A stretch of 64,000 bases of DNA. Source: Clytia hemisphaerica (taxonomy: Eukaryota; Cnidaria; Hydrozoa; Leptothecata; Clytiidae). The stretch is taken from contig CACVBU010000973.1 of NCBI GenBank assembly GCA_902728285.1, positions 1,012,857-1,076,856 of the forward strand. The letters run 5' to 3'. Both the position numbers and the translations under genes were made by a program. The notes beneath the pieces were generated by a model that made no database searches, was not told the DNA's origin, and saw nothing but the letters and a program-made list of their open reading frames with translations. Positions 46,144 through 56,003 of the stretch are shown here, one piece after another; within the stretch, counting starts at the first letter, position 1, and each line of letters opens with the position of its first letter.

Positions 46144-49100
46144 CTAGAGTTATAAATGAGATGAAAGAGTCATTAATTTCCGTATTCCTCTAATATATCT
46201 ATTCTTCAAAAAATCTTGTCAACAAAGATACTTTCCCAAACTAAAACAAAAATAGAGTTGAAATTTTTTAGGTTTAAAATACTTTCTTGTGATTTAGGGA
46301 GTGCATGATTCTCCCGGAGGGGGAGGGCACTCGATTCAAAAACGACCGTACGTGGGGCCCAAAATAAAGGCCTTACAGTGCAGAAGACATTTAGCCAAAT
46401 TTGAGCAAATTTGTCGAAAAATCTACCCTTACGGTAAGTTTTCTTAAAAGTTTTGTCTCATCCTTTGCTTATTTGGACATTTACAGTGTACTTTGGGAAG
46501 AAAAAGGACCATTAAGGGCCGCACGCACGTACGATTGTGCCCCCGCGGATAGTTCTTAAACATCAACGTTCTTTAAAAACAGATCAAGATCAAGAATTAT
46601 TAATATATTCATAAAGATGTAAAGTGTGATTTGCTTTTCTAGCTATCATTTAACATAAATGGTCAGAATAATTTTGTGAAGGCCAAAAGAATACTTCTTA
46701 CGAATGTTAATGCTCTTCTGTTGGGATGGTAACCTGTACCCTTTGCGCATGACAGTAAATGCTCCTAAAAATAGAGGTAAGGAAACATGGCGATTAAAAT
46801 CAAGAAATTGGACAATAAAAAAATGTAGTGTTTCCAGAATGCGGGTGAAGGAAAAAAGCTCTCATGCAGCAGGCCGGAAAAAATATTTCTTTTGCTATTT
46901 TTGATAACTTAAGATCATTGAAATAGAATTTTACTTCTAATACAAAGCATTTGAATACGACACATTCGGCCTTCAAGGACCTAGCTTATTACCATCTTGA
47001 TGACCCCAATTACATCAACCATGACACTATCCTGTACCTTAATGTGTATTTGTCGGAGACAGTGCTTTTCCTTTGGGGATAGACTGCCTTAAACCCTCCA
47101 TTCAACAGGACCTTTCCCTCAGAAGTCGTGTATTTAATTATCATAGTGTCCTTAGGGTCTCAGCCCTCAGGGAAAAAAGCAGGTGACCCCTTCTACCTCA
47201 TCCCTCCAGAAAATTCAAAATTTCCCAGACCCCCTTCCCCCCCCCATTTTTGGAGATTTGTGGGAACCGGTACTCTGGACCATCTGACACATTGAAAGGG
47301 AAAAAGTCTTAAACTAAGGTTTGTTGCCCCATTTTTGGAACATTTTAAAAATCTCTAGCCCCCCAGTAAAAGAGGGGGGGGGCTGGACACTATGATTATC
47401 ACTTATCACGTTTCCGTAGAATCTCTGAAAATGCATTTGGTCCTATGTCTTAAGAAGATTTAGAATTTTCCTCTACAAGAATCTTGACAAAGTGGGAAAA
47501 ATCACCTTATCTGTACTACTGGTGCTACAGAATTACCTACGGGAGATGTTTTCTGAATCTTACACACCAGAAGGTTTTATCGACACAGTATACGAGGAAA
47601 CTTGCCCTGAAAATAGTTTGATTTTAATCGAATTTTCAAAAATAATCGAACGATAGAAGTGTGACGTTAATCAGATATAAATTTTATTATATTTAGTGAG
47701 GATACGCACTTCATTTTAACAGCCAACTTTGTGCCGACTTTCTGCCTACTCTAACAATTAGAATAGGCAGGGCAGAAAGTCGGCCGTCTAAACTAGAGCT
47801 AAGAAAAAATAATGATAATGTTCGAAGATTTTTTTCTATTATTATATACCTGTAGGCAAAAACAGCCATTGAATAATTACCATGATATACCATGGCTATT
47901 ATACCACGGTATTACAGGATGCAATTAAACGATTAATTGCTCTCTTTGAGAAAAAATAACAACCTATCGTGCAATTATGAAATATTAATTCTGCCTCACC
48001 TCCAATTGGTTGACTTCACCGACCCATTGACAACCTGTATCCTCGTTCGAACAATAAACTTGTATTGATAATATCAATCGGTGTAACATGACATTTGAAA
48101 AAATCTTTAAAAAAACGAAACAATTAATAAAGTTATGGTTTTCAGAGGGGCCCCTGCTGGGATGGAAGTCATGATATTCACGATGATATGTTCTAAACGG
48201 AAGCATTTAAAATAGCTCGGACTTTTGCCACCAATTTTGGATTCAAAATTAGTGACAAATACCCGGTCTTTTTTTTGTGCTTCCGTATAAAACATTACGT
48301 CATGAATGAATACCACGAATTATGCTTCTGGATACCTCCAAAATAAAATGGAAATTGAGCAAGTAAGACACTTTTCATTTGACAATATTTGAAAATATTT
48401 TCAAAGTGGTCCTGATAAGGTTCGGGAGATTGGGCTCTTCCAGAAAAAAATTGAATATGCTGGCTGAAACATATTTTGGAAATTTACTCCCCGGACAACC
48501 GATCTCAACCCAGTTGAGAGTCAGTCAGTTGACCCCCCCCCGGACATTCAAAATCACCCCGAATCAGAGCAAGTAAGCCCCTAAAAAAAGGTAAATTTTG
48601 CAGATTTTCCAATACCCCCGGACAAAATATCCAATATATATCCTCCACCACTTATGTACAAATATTTTCTGGAAGAACCCATTGGAATAAATCGAAACAA
48701 AGAGCAAAAGAGGGAAGAGGGATGATTTATAGCGTACAAATGACTCATTATGTCGGCCATATATTTTCTGTCATACTTCAGTTTGTGTATCAGTCATATA
48801 AGTAAAATTGATAAAATCTGAAGACGGTCTATCGCAAACAAAAGATCGCATACAGAGAAAAAAAACAAAGCAAAAGATACATTCATATCTCTCATCGAAA
48901 AAATGGGCGGTTTTATTATTTAAAAAAAAACATTAAAACCGCGACGATATCATTAAGCAAAATTTACGAGGTTTACAAGTCGTGCAATGAATTAACAACA
49001 AGAGCTGTCTCAGAGACGTATGAATCCGAGGAAGATTTGAATTACATATGACATTTCCAGCTGATGAAACAAAGGTTTTAGTTTCGAATGATGGAAAATT

Positions 49101-50441
49101 CGAATTATAGAGGTTCGGATTAGAGGGAGGTAACTGTATCTGTGTATTGTAAGAAAAGTTGATTATACCTTTAATCGATATGAGTAAATAATTGTGTATT
49201 GATTTGGTCATTTTAGTCACGTTCGTGTCACGTCGTGTTACGGTCACTGTCGTTGGCCACACGGTCACTGTCGTTGGCTACACGGTCACTGTCGTTGGCC
49301 ACACGGTCATTGTCGTTGGCTACACGATCACTGTCGTTGGCTACACGGTCACTATCGTTGGCCACATGGTCATTGTCGTTGGCCACACGGTCACTGTCGT
49401 TGGCCACACGGACACTGTCGTTGGCTACACGGTCACTGTCGTTGGCTACACGGTCACTGTCGTTGGCCACACGGTCATTGTCGTTGGCTACACGATCACT
49501 GTCGTTGGCCACACGGTCACTGTCGTTGGCCACACGGACACTGTCGTTGGCTACACGGTCACTGTCGTTGGCTACACGGTCACTGTCGTTGGCCACACGG
49601 TCATTGTCGTTGGCTACACGATCACTGTCGTTGGCCACACGGTCACTGTCGTTGGCCACACGGTCACTGTCGTTGGCCACACGGTCACTGTCGTTGGCCA
49701 CACGGTCACTGTCGTTGGCTACACGGTCACTGTCGTTGGCCACACGGACACTGTCGTTGGCCACACGGTCACTGTCGTTGGTCACACGGACACTGTCGTT
49801 GGCCACACGGTCACTGTCGTTGGCCACACGGACACTGTCGTCGGCCACACGGTCACTGTCGTTGGCCACACGGTCACTGTCGTTGGCTACACGGTCACTG
49901 TCGTTAGCCACACGGTCACTGTCGTTGGCCACACGGTCACTGTCGTCGGCCACACGGTCATTGTCGTTGGCTACACGGTCACTGTCGTTGGCTACATGGT
50001 CATTGTCGTTGGCCACACGGTCACTGTCGTTGGTCACACGGTCACTGTCGTTGGCCACATGGTCATTGTCGTTGGCCACACGGTCACTGTCGTTGGCCAC
50101 ATGGTCATTGTCGTTGGCCACACGGTCACTGTCGTTGGCCACACGGTCACTGTCGTTGGCCACACGGTCACTGTCGGTTGGCTACATGGTCATTGTCGTT
50201 GGCCACACGGTCACTGTCGTTGGCTACATGGTCATTGTCGTTGGCCACACGGTCACTGTCGTTGGTCACACGGTCACTGTCGTTGGCCACACGGTCACTG
50301 TCGTTGGCCACACGGACACTGTCGTCGGCCACACGGTCACTGTCGTTGGCCACACGGTCGTCAAAAATTCGTAAGAAATTTATTACCTGGTTGTCTCTAA
50401 CGATCTCACGACATTGTGGACACTGCAACTCTTTGACACCT
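44569..50441 (-). CDS. TRAF-like protein with membrane helix: RING end, zf-TRAF, TM, MATH (5' end not found)
   Basis: Exons found (minus strand): 50387-50441, 48000-48104, 46702-46764, 44569-46143, all phase-compatible, giving 598 residues to the TAA-side stop. In order: CPQCRE, the last zinc ligands of a RING; a TRAF-type linker (IFSNVMLHRLILSIQVYC); one TRAF zinc finger (C..CQW..EEHLLSC); a basic Ser-rich stretch (KRSRRS); a hydrophobic helix (GFFVALISIYLMTAKLFY); ~250 helical residues; and a C-terminal MATH/TRAF domain (GKARLYLYRDRVRKGFWKMS, ending EKGYIKNGRIYIRC). TRAF proteins are E3 ligases and adaptors for receptor signalling, normally soluble. Here seven N-x-S/T sequons follow the helix. 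The N-terminal RING exon(s) were not located. They may lie between 50.5 and 52.2 kb or beyond. Confidence 0.8.
46307..46551. mobile_element. Possible G-rich MITE in the TRAF-like gene intron
   Basis: Starts TCTCCCGGAGGGGGAGGGCA and ends GTACGATTGTGCCCCCGCGG, with opposed CGTACGT words inside. The inverted ends are imperfect. Confidence 0.35.
46702..46764 (-). CDS. TRAF-like gene exon: zinc finger completion
   Basis: A 63-nt exon (acceptor TTTTTAG, donor GTAAGA) encoding EHLLSCAKGTGYHPNRRALTF, supplying the His and Cys that complete the CCHC TRAF finger. Phase 0 on both sides. Confidence 0.72.
48000..48104 (-). CDS. TRAF-like gene exon: linker and first half of TRAF zinc finger
   Basis: The acceptor is TTTTTTTAAAG and the donor GTGAGG. 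It encodes 35 residues, IFSNVMLHRLILSIQVYCSN then EDTGCQWVGEVNQLE. The IF-x-N..R..ILS-x-x-V-x-C pattern is the usual RING-to-zinc-finger linker of TRAFs. Confidence 0.75.
48431..48681. mobile_element. MITE of the TGGGCTYTTCCAGAAA family
   Basis: TGGGCTCTTCCAGAAAAAAA on the left, inverted TGGGTTCTTCCAGAAAATAT on the right. Internal CCCCGGACA / GACCCCCCC blocks match the copy at 11207. Intron of the TRAF-like gene. Confidence 0.65.
49228..50365. repeat. 21-bp minisatellite, ~54 copies
   Basis: The unit is GTCGTTGGCCACACGGTCACT with point variants (CAC/TAC, ACT/ATT, GTC/GAC). As 21 is divisible by three and lacks stops, it gives long frames on both strands (VVGHTVT, LATRSLS, VANDSDR repeats). 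One extra G near 50176 shifts the phase. It sits in an intron of the TRAF-like gene. These frames are not taken as genes. Confidence 0.85.
50387..50441 (-). CDS. TRAF-like gene exon: C-terminal RING ligands
   Basis: Acceptor TTTCAG, donor GTAATA. It encodes GVKELQCPQCREIVRDNQ, the CPxCR end of a RING finger. The frame also reads on through the donor into the (VANDSDR) minisatellite, but only splicing to 48000-48104 restores the standard TRAF linker. Confidence 0.7.
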
Positions 50442-52227
50442 CTGAAATTATGAAAAGGAAAACAATGGACTCTTTCAAATTCGGACCTCTATCACTTTCT
50501 ATTATTCGAACTGAAACATTTTGCCCCCTTTCAGGTGGATAACTATAATAAGTACTCTCTGTAACTTGATACAAAACTCGCACACTCACAAGAAATTGAA
50601 ACTTCTTCGACACAAGGAGACAATCAAGATACAGAGGTTCGAGTTACTAAACTGCATTTTTAAGCTTTTTAGCGACTCTCTCTCTCTAATTCGATTTTCA
50701 AGTGATTTTCGAATTAAAGAGAGTATTATATGGGTGATTTGCATGAAAATTTTCCAAAAGGCTGAAAAAATTCTTTTGGTGTTTTTGTATCTTCTAGGTT
50801 TCAGGTTTCAAGAAAAAAATAGTTTCATCGCACTTTACAAGTTGTTTTCATGTTTTCAATTTTTTCCACGGGTTTTACAGCTAAAACTTTGTTCCGTACG
50901 AGACAAAATTGTAGCCTCTCACTTTGAAGAGAAAATTTTAAATCAGAACCAAATAACTTTTGGGAAATCTTTATTAACCTTTTGACTTTCAGAAAGACTT
51001 AACTTTTTTATTCTAAAATAGGTCTATCAGAGTCTATGGGGGTATTTGTGGTATACACCATTGCACTTGAATAGGGGGGAAATCACTTTTTACCCCTCAA
51101 TAACTTTCATTTATACAACAAACTTAAAAAATCTTGGATATCTAAAGAGGCAACTTAGTGTAGATTTACCATTACACTTAACTTACATTTACCATTTATA
51201 TTTAAGTTCGAATTACAGAGAGATTCAAATAATAGAGGTTCGAATTAGAGAAAGTTGACTGTAATTAATTTTATTGATTACGGTGATGATATGGTATATT
51301 AAGCTCACATAACAACGACATTCCTCTATTCAACAAAAATAATTACTAAAGAGTGGAACATACTTTTTTTCTATAAAAACATCCAACGAACTCTTTAATT
51401 GGGGTATGGTCAAATTTCTAATATGATTAGATTGCTTTTATGTTTATGTGTACATAGTCGGGGGCTCTGGATAACCATTATATTTTTGTCGAGTTATTGG
51501 GTAGTTTTTAGTGGTTGTATTTTTGTAATTGTTGTGTTTATTTGTTTGTCGGATTGGAAAAAAAACATTTTAGAAAACTTTCTGTTAGCTCTGTGAGCCA
51601 AATATAAACTTTGTCAGGTTTTTGAGGTACAAGATGCGATACATTTTTGTAAGCAACAATTTTTTGTATGGATTTTTTCAAAAATACGGTTTTTGTTTAT
51701 CTGTGTTATACAATCTTTCGTTTTCTTTTTAAAGATTTTTTTTAGATAAATATTTTCTTGGTTCATTATGGGTTCTGATAATTTTCTTAATGTTTTTGTC
51801 ACAGCTTTAAGTTAAGTTTTCTGCGTGTTTTGTGTCGAGGCGGAAAGTGCTTTTTAATCAGATATAGAAAACTGTTTATGTATCTTATGTTTGTGGTAAA
51901 GGTCTGGGGCCATTTTAAATATTTTTCATCAAATAAAAACATTTGAAAATTGAAACAAGAAAAGTGTTACAATTTGATGAAAAAGTTGGCGGGTTGGCGG
52001 CCACTTGAAAAAAAGTTGAACTGCAACTTATTTATGTTACAGACCTTAACGCTTTTATCAAATGATGGCGGGGTTGAACCATGCTTCTTTTTCTGTTTTT
52101 GTTGTTTGTAACTTTGCGGTTGTTATCGATTGTTTCTTAGCTCAAAGTTATTTATCAGCTTTTTTTAAAAAGACATTTACATATTCTTTTTATAGAGTGA
52201 TAGAAAATTCGTAGATTAAACTATAAA
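50442..52227. other. Interval between the TRAF-like RING exon and the MFS start
   Basis: AT-rich. Degenerate TTCGAGTTA-family pieces occur at 50480-50720 and 51205-51260. I looked for the missing RING half on the minus strand and found no C-x2-C..C-x-H pattern. It should contain promoter sequence for the plus-strand MFS gene. Confidence 0.4.
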
Positions 52228-52545
52228 ATGGAAGAAGAAATAAATATCAATCTAGAAGATTGGAAAAAGAAACGCCATAGAACTTTCATATCTTATTGCA
52301 TTTTCGTATTGATCATTGGTTTAGAGTATGGCATTTTCCCATCTACGATATTGAGTTATTTGCAAGAGGGAGTCCATGCAGAAAATGCAGAAATCTGGTT
52401 CGGAGTGATATCAGCATCTTATTTTGCTATGTCAACCGCTGGATGTTTGACATTAACTCGTTATACCGATCGTACACGCAATGTGAAAAAGACTCTCATT
52501 ATAGTATGTTTAATAGTTGCTTTCGGCAATTTTCTTTACTCTGTA

Positions 52546-52554
52546 CCCTCTTAC
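52546..52554. repeat. 9-bp target-site duplication, left copy
   Basis: CCCTCTTAC, repeated exactly at 54795-54803. In the transporter frame it reads Pro-Ser-Tyr. Confidence 0.85.
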
Positions 52555-52599
52555 TAGTTTAGGTATAAACTTATTTCTTTTTTTATGATTCTTGTTGGC
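52555..52599 (+). repeat. Left terminal inverted repeat of the helicase element
   Basis: 45 bp starting TAGTTTAGGTATAAAC and ending CTTGTTGGC; the first 23 bases are identical to the right end. Confidence 0.85.
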
Positions 52600-52828
52600 G
52601 AAAACGTTTAGAACTTCCCACCGTTCTGCTCGCTATAATATAGCGAGTTGAACCTGATTGGTCGAAAAAAACTGTTAAATATTTGTAATAATTATCGGAG
52701 CCGCGAACTCACTCACTAAACAATTATGCGCAATTATCTCATTTAACCGCGGATTTTTTTATCTTAGAAAGAGTAACCACGGTAAAACATATTAAAATCA
52801 AAACATTCAAATCAAAACAAAGTTGAAA

Positions 52829-54559
52829 ATGGCGAAGCAGACAGAAAGTTGTGTTAAAGAATTTCTGGAATCTCTTCTTGGTGGTACAGACTTTAATGTT
52901 AAACAAAAACAGATAGAAGCTGTTGATAGTATTTTGAGAGGAAAGGATACACTTTGTGTTCTGCCAACAGGATATGGGAAGAGTCTCATCTATCAAATGT
53001 TACCAGTTTGTTTTGAAAAGTTTCACCATATCAAGAAACCAATGATCATTGTTTTATCACCATTACTGTCATTGATATCAGATCAGGTGAACTCTGCAAA
53101 GAAACTCCCTGAAGTTCTTTCTCTCAAACCAACAACACTAGACTTTGAGAAGTATTCTGAGATCGCTTCTGGTCAATATAACCTTTTGATTGGTACTCCT
53201 GAAAGTTTTCTCAACGTGAAAAAATGGAGAGACATGCTAAGCAGTGAGACATTTGCTGAAAGAACTGTCTGTTTGGTGGTTGATGAAGTACACAAAGTGA
53301 CATGGGGTGAATGTGATAAATCATCAAAACCCTTTCGAGAGGCTTTCAAACGAATCAACGAACTTCGTTCGGTTATCAAAGAAAATCTACCAATCCTTGC
53401 CCTTAGTGCAACTGTCGATGTTGATATCACTAAACTACTGAAAGCCTCTTGTTCCATGGGCCAATCTATGAATGTTATAACCGAAGTGATTGATAGAAAG
53501 AATATAACACTCCACAAAATCAAGCTAAATCAACGCTCTTCGAAACCGCTATATTGGGTATTGCATGGTTTGAAGGATTATGCAGAAGCGGCTCCAAAAA
53601 TTGTTATCTACTGTAGGACAGTAATACTTGCTGGCTGGTTGTATGATGAGTTTCTCATGAGTGAAATTCTACCAAAAGATATTTTACGTAAACATGTACA
53701 AATATATCACTCAACTTCTTTCGATGACGAAAAAATAACCATCCTAAATGCCTTGAAAGAGGAAACTGATATTCGTGTTATTTTGGCAACAAGTGCTTTG
53801 GGATGTGGTGTTGACATGAAAAGTGTTCATTTTGTGATCAATTTTGGACCAGCATATGACACTGTTGATTTTTGTCAACAAATTGGTAGAGCAGGTCGTT
53901 CTGGGACTATGACGATGTGCCATGCAATTCTGTACTCTTTCCCTAGATGTGGCAGAGTAACACAAAACATGAGAGATTACATGGATCACCAGGAATGTTT
54001 ACGTATTAAACTGTTTACCCCATTCAACCCACCCGAAGTAAATATACAACCCTTATCACCTAAACATTATTGCTGCACACTTTGTTCTAAAGTTTGTGAA
54101 TGTGAACTTTGTGATGGAAAAACCAACCCACAAACACCTTTTTTTTTTGAGTTAGACGAAGAAAGTCCTCCTAATAGAATTAGAGATGTCACGAAAGATG
54201 ACGAGGATTTAGTCAAAGCCTTGCTAATAGAGTACCAGGAAAGATCAACTCCAAATAAAGCAATTCTTATCCAACACCAGCTCATTTCCAATTTGGCACC
54301 AAGCGTGATGGAAGAAATTATATCATTTTTACCCTTTATAGACTCTGTCAAAACAATTTCTGCCCACTTACCAATCATCGATAAAGAGCTTATTTTTGAG
54401 CTTATGGTAATAATAAATAACGTTTTTGACGATGTGGAAGTCCCAGATAAAAACGATTTTGAGGATACGTTTTTCAAACTTTGTATAGCTGATACTTCAA
54501 ATGAACAGTATCTTTTTAGTGAGGATGATTTTGATTACAACTGTCTGCTGTTTGATTGA
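52829..54559 (+). CDS. RecQ-like SF2 DNA helicase (transposon-borne), 576 aa
   Basis: It starts at the ATG of MAKQTESCVKEFL (52829) and is intact to TGA. Helicase motifs in order: Q-region FNVKQKQIEAV; motif I PTGYGKS at 46-52 (usual RecQ PTGGGKS); Ia VLSPLLSLISDQV; II DEVH at 152-155 (usual DEAH/DEVH); III ALSATV near 191; IV KIVIYCRT; V ATSALGCGVDM; VI QQIGRAGRSG near 350. A cysteine cluster HYCCTLCSKVCECELC near 411-428 occupies the position of the RecQ zinc-binding region. The last ~150 residues are acidic and unrecognised; no HRDC domain is visible. Predicted activity is ATP-dependent 3'-5' unwinding, in the nucleus. It is transcribed, if at all, in the same direction as the host transporter. 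Confidence 0.9.
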   Translation: MAKQTESCVKEFLESLLGGTDFNVKQKQIEAVDSILRGKDTLCVLPTGYGKSLIYQMLPVCFEKFHHIKKPMIIVLSPLLSLISDQVNSAKKLPEVLSLKPTTLDFEKYSEIASGQYNLLIGTPESFLNVKKWRDMLSSETFAERTVCLVVDEVHKVTWGECDKSSKPFREAFKRINELRSVIKENLPILALSATVDVDITKLLKASCSMGQSMNVITEVIDRKNITLHKIKLNQRSSKPLYWVLHGLKDYAEAAPKIVIYCRTVILAGWLYDEFLMSEILPKDILRKHVQIYHSTSFDDEKITILNALKEETDIRVILATSALGCGVDMKSVHFVINFGPAYDTVDFCQQIGRAGRSGTMTMCHAILYSFPRCGRVTQNMRDYMDHQECLRIKLFTPFNPPEVNIQPLSPKHYCCTLCSKVCECELCDGKTNPQTPFFFELDEESPPNRIRDVTKDDEDLVKALLIEYQERSTPNKAILIQHQLISNLAPSVMEEIISFLPFIDSVKTISAHLPIIDKELIFELMVIINNVFDDVEVPDKNDFEDTFFKLCIADTSNEQYLFSEDDFDYNCLLFD

Positions 54560-54745
54560 CTTGCTTTATACTTATAGACTATATTTAATTTGACTGGAAA
54601 TAATTTTAATTTTATATTAACAAGTTTAACATCTTTTCAATAACCAGTAATTAGTATAAAATTTTAAAAAGCTAAAAAATATATTTTACAGATAAACAAG
54701 ATACAAATAGGTTCTACTAGATATAAGATAATTTCTTTATCATAA

Positions 54746-54794
54746 GCCAACAAGAATCATAAAAAAAGAAAGAAATAAGTTTATACCTAAACTA
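54746..54794 (-). repeat. Right terminal inverted repeat of the helicase element
   Basis: 49 bp, inverse of the left repeat with a 4-base insertion; ends ..GTTTATACCTAAACTA at the duplication. Confidence 0.85.
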
Positions 54795-54803
54795 CCCTCT
54801 TAC
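54795..54803. repeat. 9-bp target-site duplication, right copy
   Basis: CCCTCTTAC, identical to 52546-52554. The transporter frame reopens immediately afterwards with GCGTTCGTTATC (AFVI). Confidence 0.85.
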
Positions 54804-55513
54804 GCGTTCGTTATCTTGATTGCGCGTTTGATTCAAGGTCTTGCCGACTCGTTGTTATCAATCGTCCAAGGAGAAATTATTCGACATTACGACGACAGCG
54901 AAGAGCAATCGAAAAAGATTGCAATGTGTACCATGTGTTATTATATTAGTTATATTGGCAGCCCAATTGTTACTTCTGTATTTAGTGGAGTTGATTTCAC
55001 GATTTTTGGCGCCCGATTCAAGGTGTATAATTTCCCGTTCTTTTTAGTGGGACTTCTGTGGGCTTCATTCGTCCTCGTCATTGTGTTTTTTGTATCGGAT
55101 CTTTCGGAAAAAAATTGTAAATTTGAAAATACCAACGAAATTAATTCCCAAGAGGACGAGAAGAAAAAGCCAAGCAAACAATCGGCGGAAAAATTGAAGT
55201 CAAAAAGTATATTCACAAACCCTCGTGTCAATTTTATCATTCTAATGACATTTGTATGCGGTTATTTCGCAGCATGTTTCAACGCAATGCAAATGCCTAC
55301 AATTTCTAGACAATTATACAACATACCTATTCATTACATAGGAATGATTTTCAATCTGGAATCCGTCGCGTTCGCTGTCACCATGTACATCACCAATAAA
55401 ATTAAAAATGAGAATAAAGTAGTTTATCTGATGGTAATCGGTATGTGTTTTATGATCGTTGGTCTACAAGCAATGACCATGTCAATCCTTTACCGCCACT
55501 ACAGGACAATCGG

Positions 55514-55517
<4 letters not shown>

Positions 55518-55554
<37 letters not shown>

Positions 55555-55790
55555 CTCCAAGCCACTAAATCATGATTCAAAATAAATAAACAACACAAAA
55601 ATTTGATTTTATTCAAACAAAGCTTTTCGAGTCTTAACTGCTCATCATCAGGTTAAAAATGACATTTCTAGGTTGAAAAATGTATCTACATATCATACAA
55701 AAAATTGATTCTAGGATAAAAGGCTAATTAAAAGGGTCTATTAAAACAATATAAAACAATAAAAGAATTTTCAAAGGAGGCAATAAATCG
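55518..55790 (-). mobile_element. Poly-T run (37 T) and Penelope-type terminal sequence with hammerhead-like motif
   Basis: The T run is a poly-A tail on the minus strand. Following it, the minus strand at about 55620-55651 reads CCTGATGATGAGCAGTTAAG then ACTCGAAAAGC. The CTGATGA...GAAA arrangement with a GAG/CTC stem resembles a hammerhead core, known in terminal repeats of Penelope-like elements. The neighbouring reverse-transcriptase piece is on the plus strand; inverted terminal repeats are known in such elements. Confidence 0.4.
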
Positions 55791-55793
55791 TAA

Positions 55794-55984
55794 ATCGTGA
55801 ATTCGTAATTAAAGACACACAAACTTTCCCACACTTACTGAAAGAACTTCCCGCGTTAAAACATGATGAAGAAGAAGTTAGTTATGATGTAGAATCACTC
55901 TTTACAAGTGTCCCGATAAAAGACACTATTGATTTTATTTGCACTGAAATTTACACTGAAAATAAACTAAAACCCATTTGCAAA
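55794..55984 (+). pseudogene. Penelope-like reverse transcriptase fragment
   Basis: Translated plus strand: REFVIKDTQTFPHLL then DEEEVSYDVESLFTSVPIKD and TIDFICTEIY. The (S/Y)xDVxSLFTSVP block is the hallmark RT motif of Penelope-like elements. Only about 63 residues remain. The 3' side is cut by a minisatellite. Confidence 0.7.
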
Positions 55985-56003
55985 GGGCATACAGGAAAAC
56001 TGG

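Larger units (their letters stand above)
52555..54794. mobile_element. 2240-bp DNA transposon carrying only a RecQ-like helicase
   Basis: The element is bounded by CCCTCTTAC duplications and by inverted repeats of ~45 bp: TAGTTTAGGTATAAACTTAT at both ends, continuing to ..ATGATTCTTGTTGGC. The right repeat has four extra bases in its T/C-rich middle. The only frame is the plus-strand helicase 52829-54559. There is no DDE, HUH, tyrosine or serine recombinase frame. The exact duplication and intact helicase frame indicate recent insertion. The 9-bp target size occurs in Mutator- and Merlin-type elements, but the ends do not assign it. Mobilisation in trans by an unseen transposase is the conservative inference. 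Confidence 0.85.
52228..55512 (+). pseudogene. MFS transporter (MFSD8-like), frame interrupted by a transposon
   Basis: Segment 1 (52228-52554) encodes 109 residues from MEEEININLEDWKKKRHRTF through two or three membrane helices and an RYTDR loop, ending LYSVPSY. Segment 2 (54804-55512) resumes AFVILIARLIQGLADSLLSI and continues through further helices to SILYRHYRTI. The order and the ARxxQGxA motif fit MFS proteins of the MFSD8/CLN7 type (lysosomal membrane in animals). The break is a 2240-bp insertion with a 9-bp duplication that equals the codons for P-S-Y; a TAG stop is created at the left boundary. Segment 2 ends at a possible donor (G|GTATAT) five bases before a 37-T run, and the last ~150 residues expected were not found downstream. 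This allele is probably null. Confidence 0.75.

Noticed and set aside
47731..47784. Hairpin CCGACTTTCTGCC..GGCAGAAAGTCGG as a regulatory RNA
   Set aside because: A short isolated inverted repeat in an intron; more likely a tiny MITE remnant.
49192..50400. Long frames of 402, 379 and 311 codons on both strands
   Set aside because: All are translations of a 21-bp minisatellite, whose unit length keeps several frames open at once.
50521..50985. 154-codon plus-strand frame
   Set aside because: Begins inside a degenerate TTCGAGTTA repeat, AT-driven composition, no domain.
53173..54477. Minus-strand frames of 81-136 codons inside the helicase
   Set aside because: Antisense shadows of a well-motifed helicase gene.
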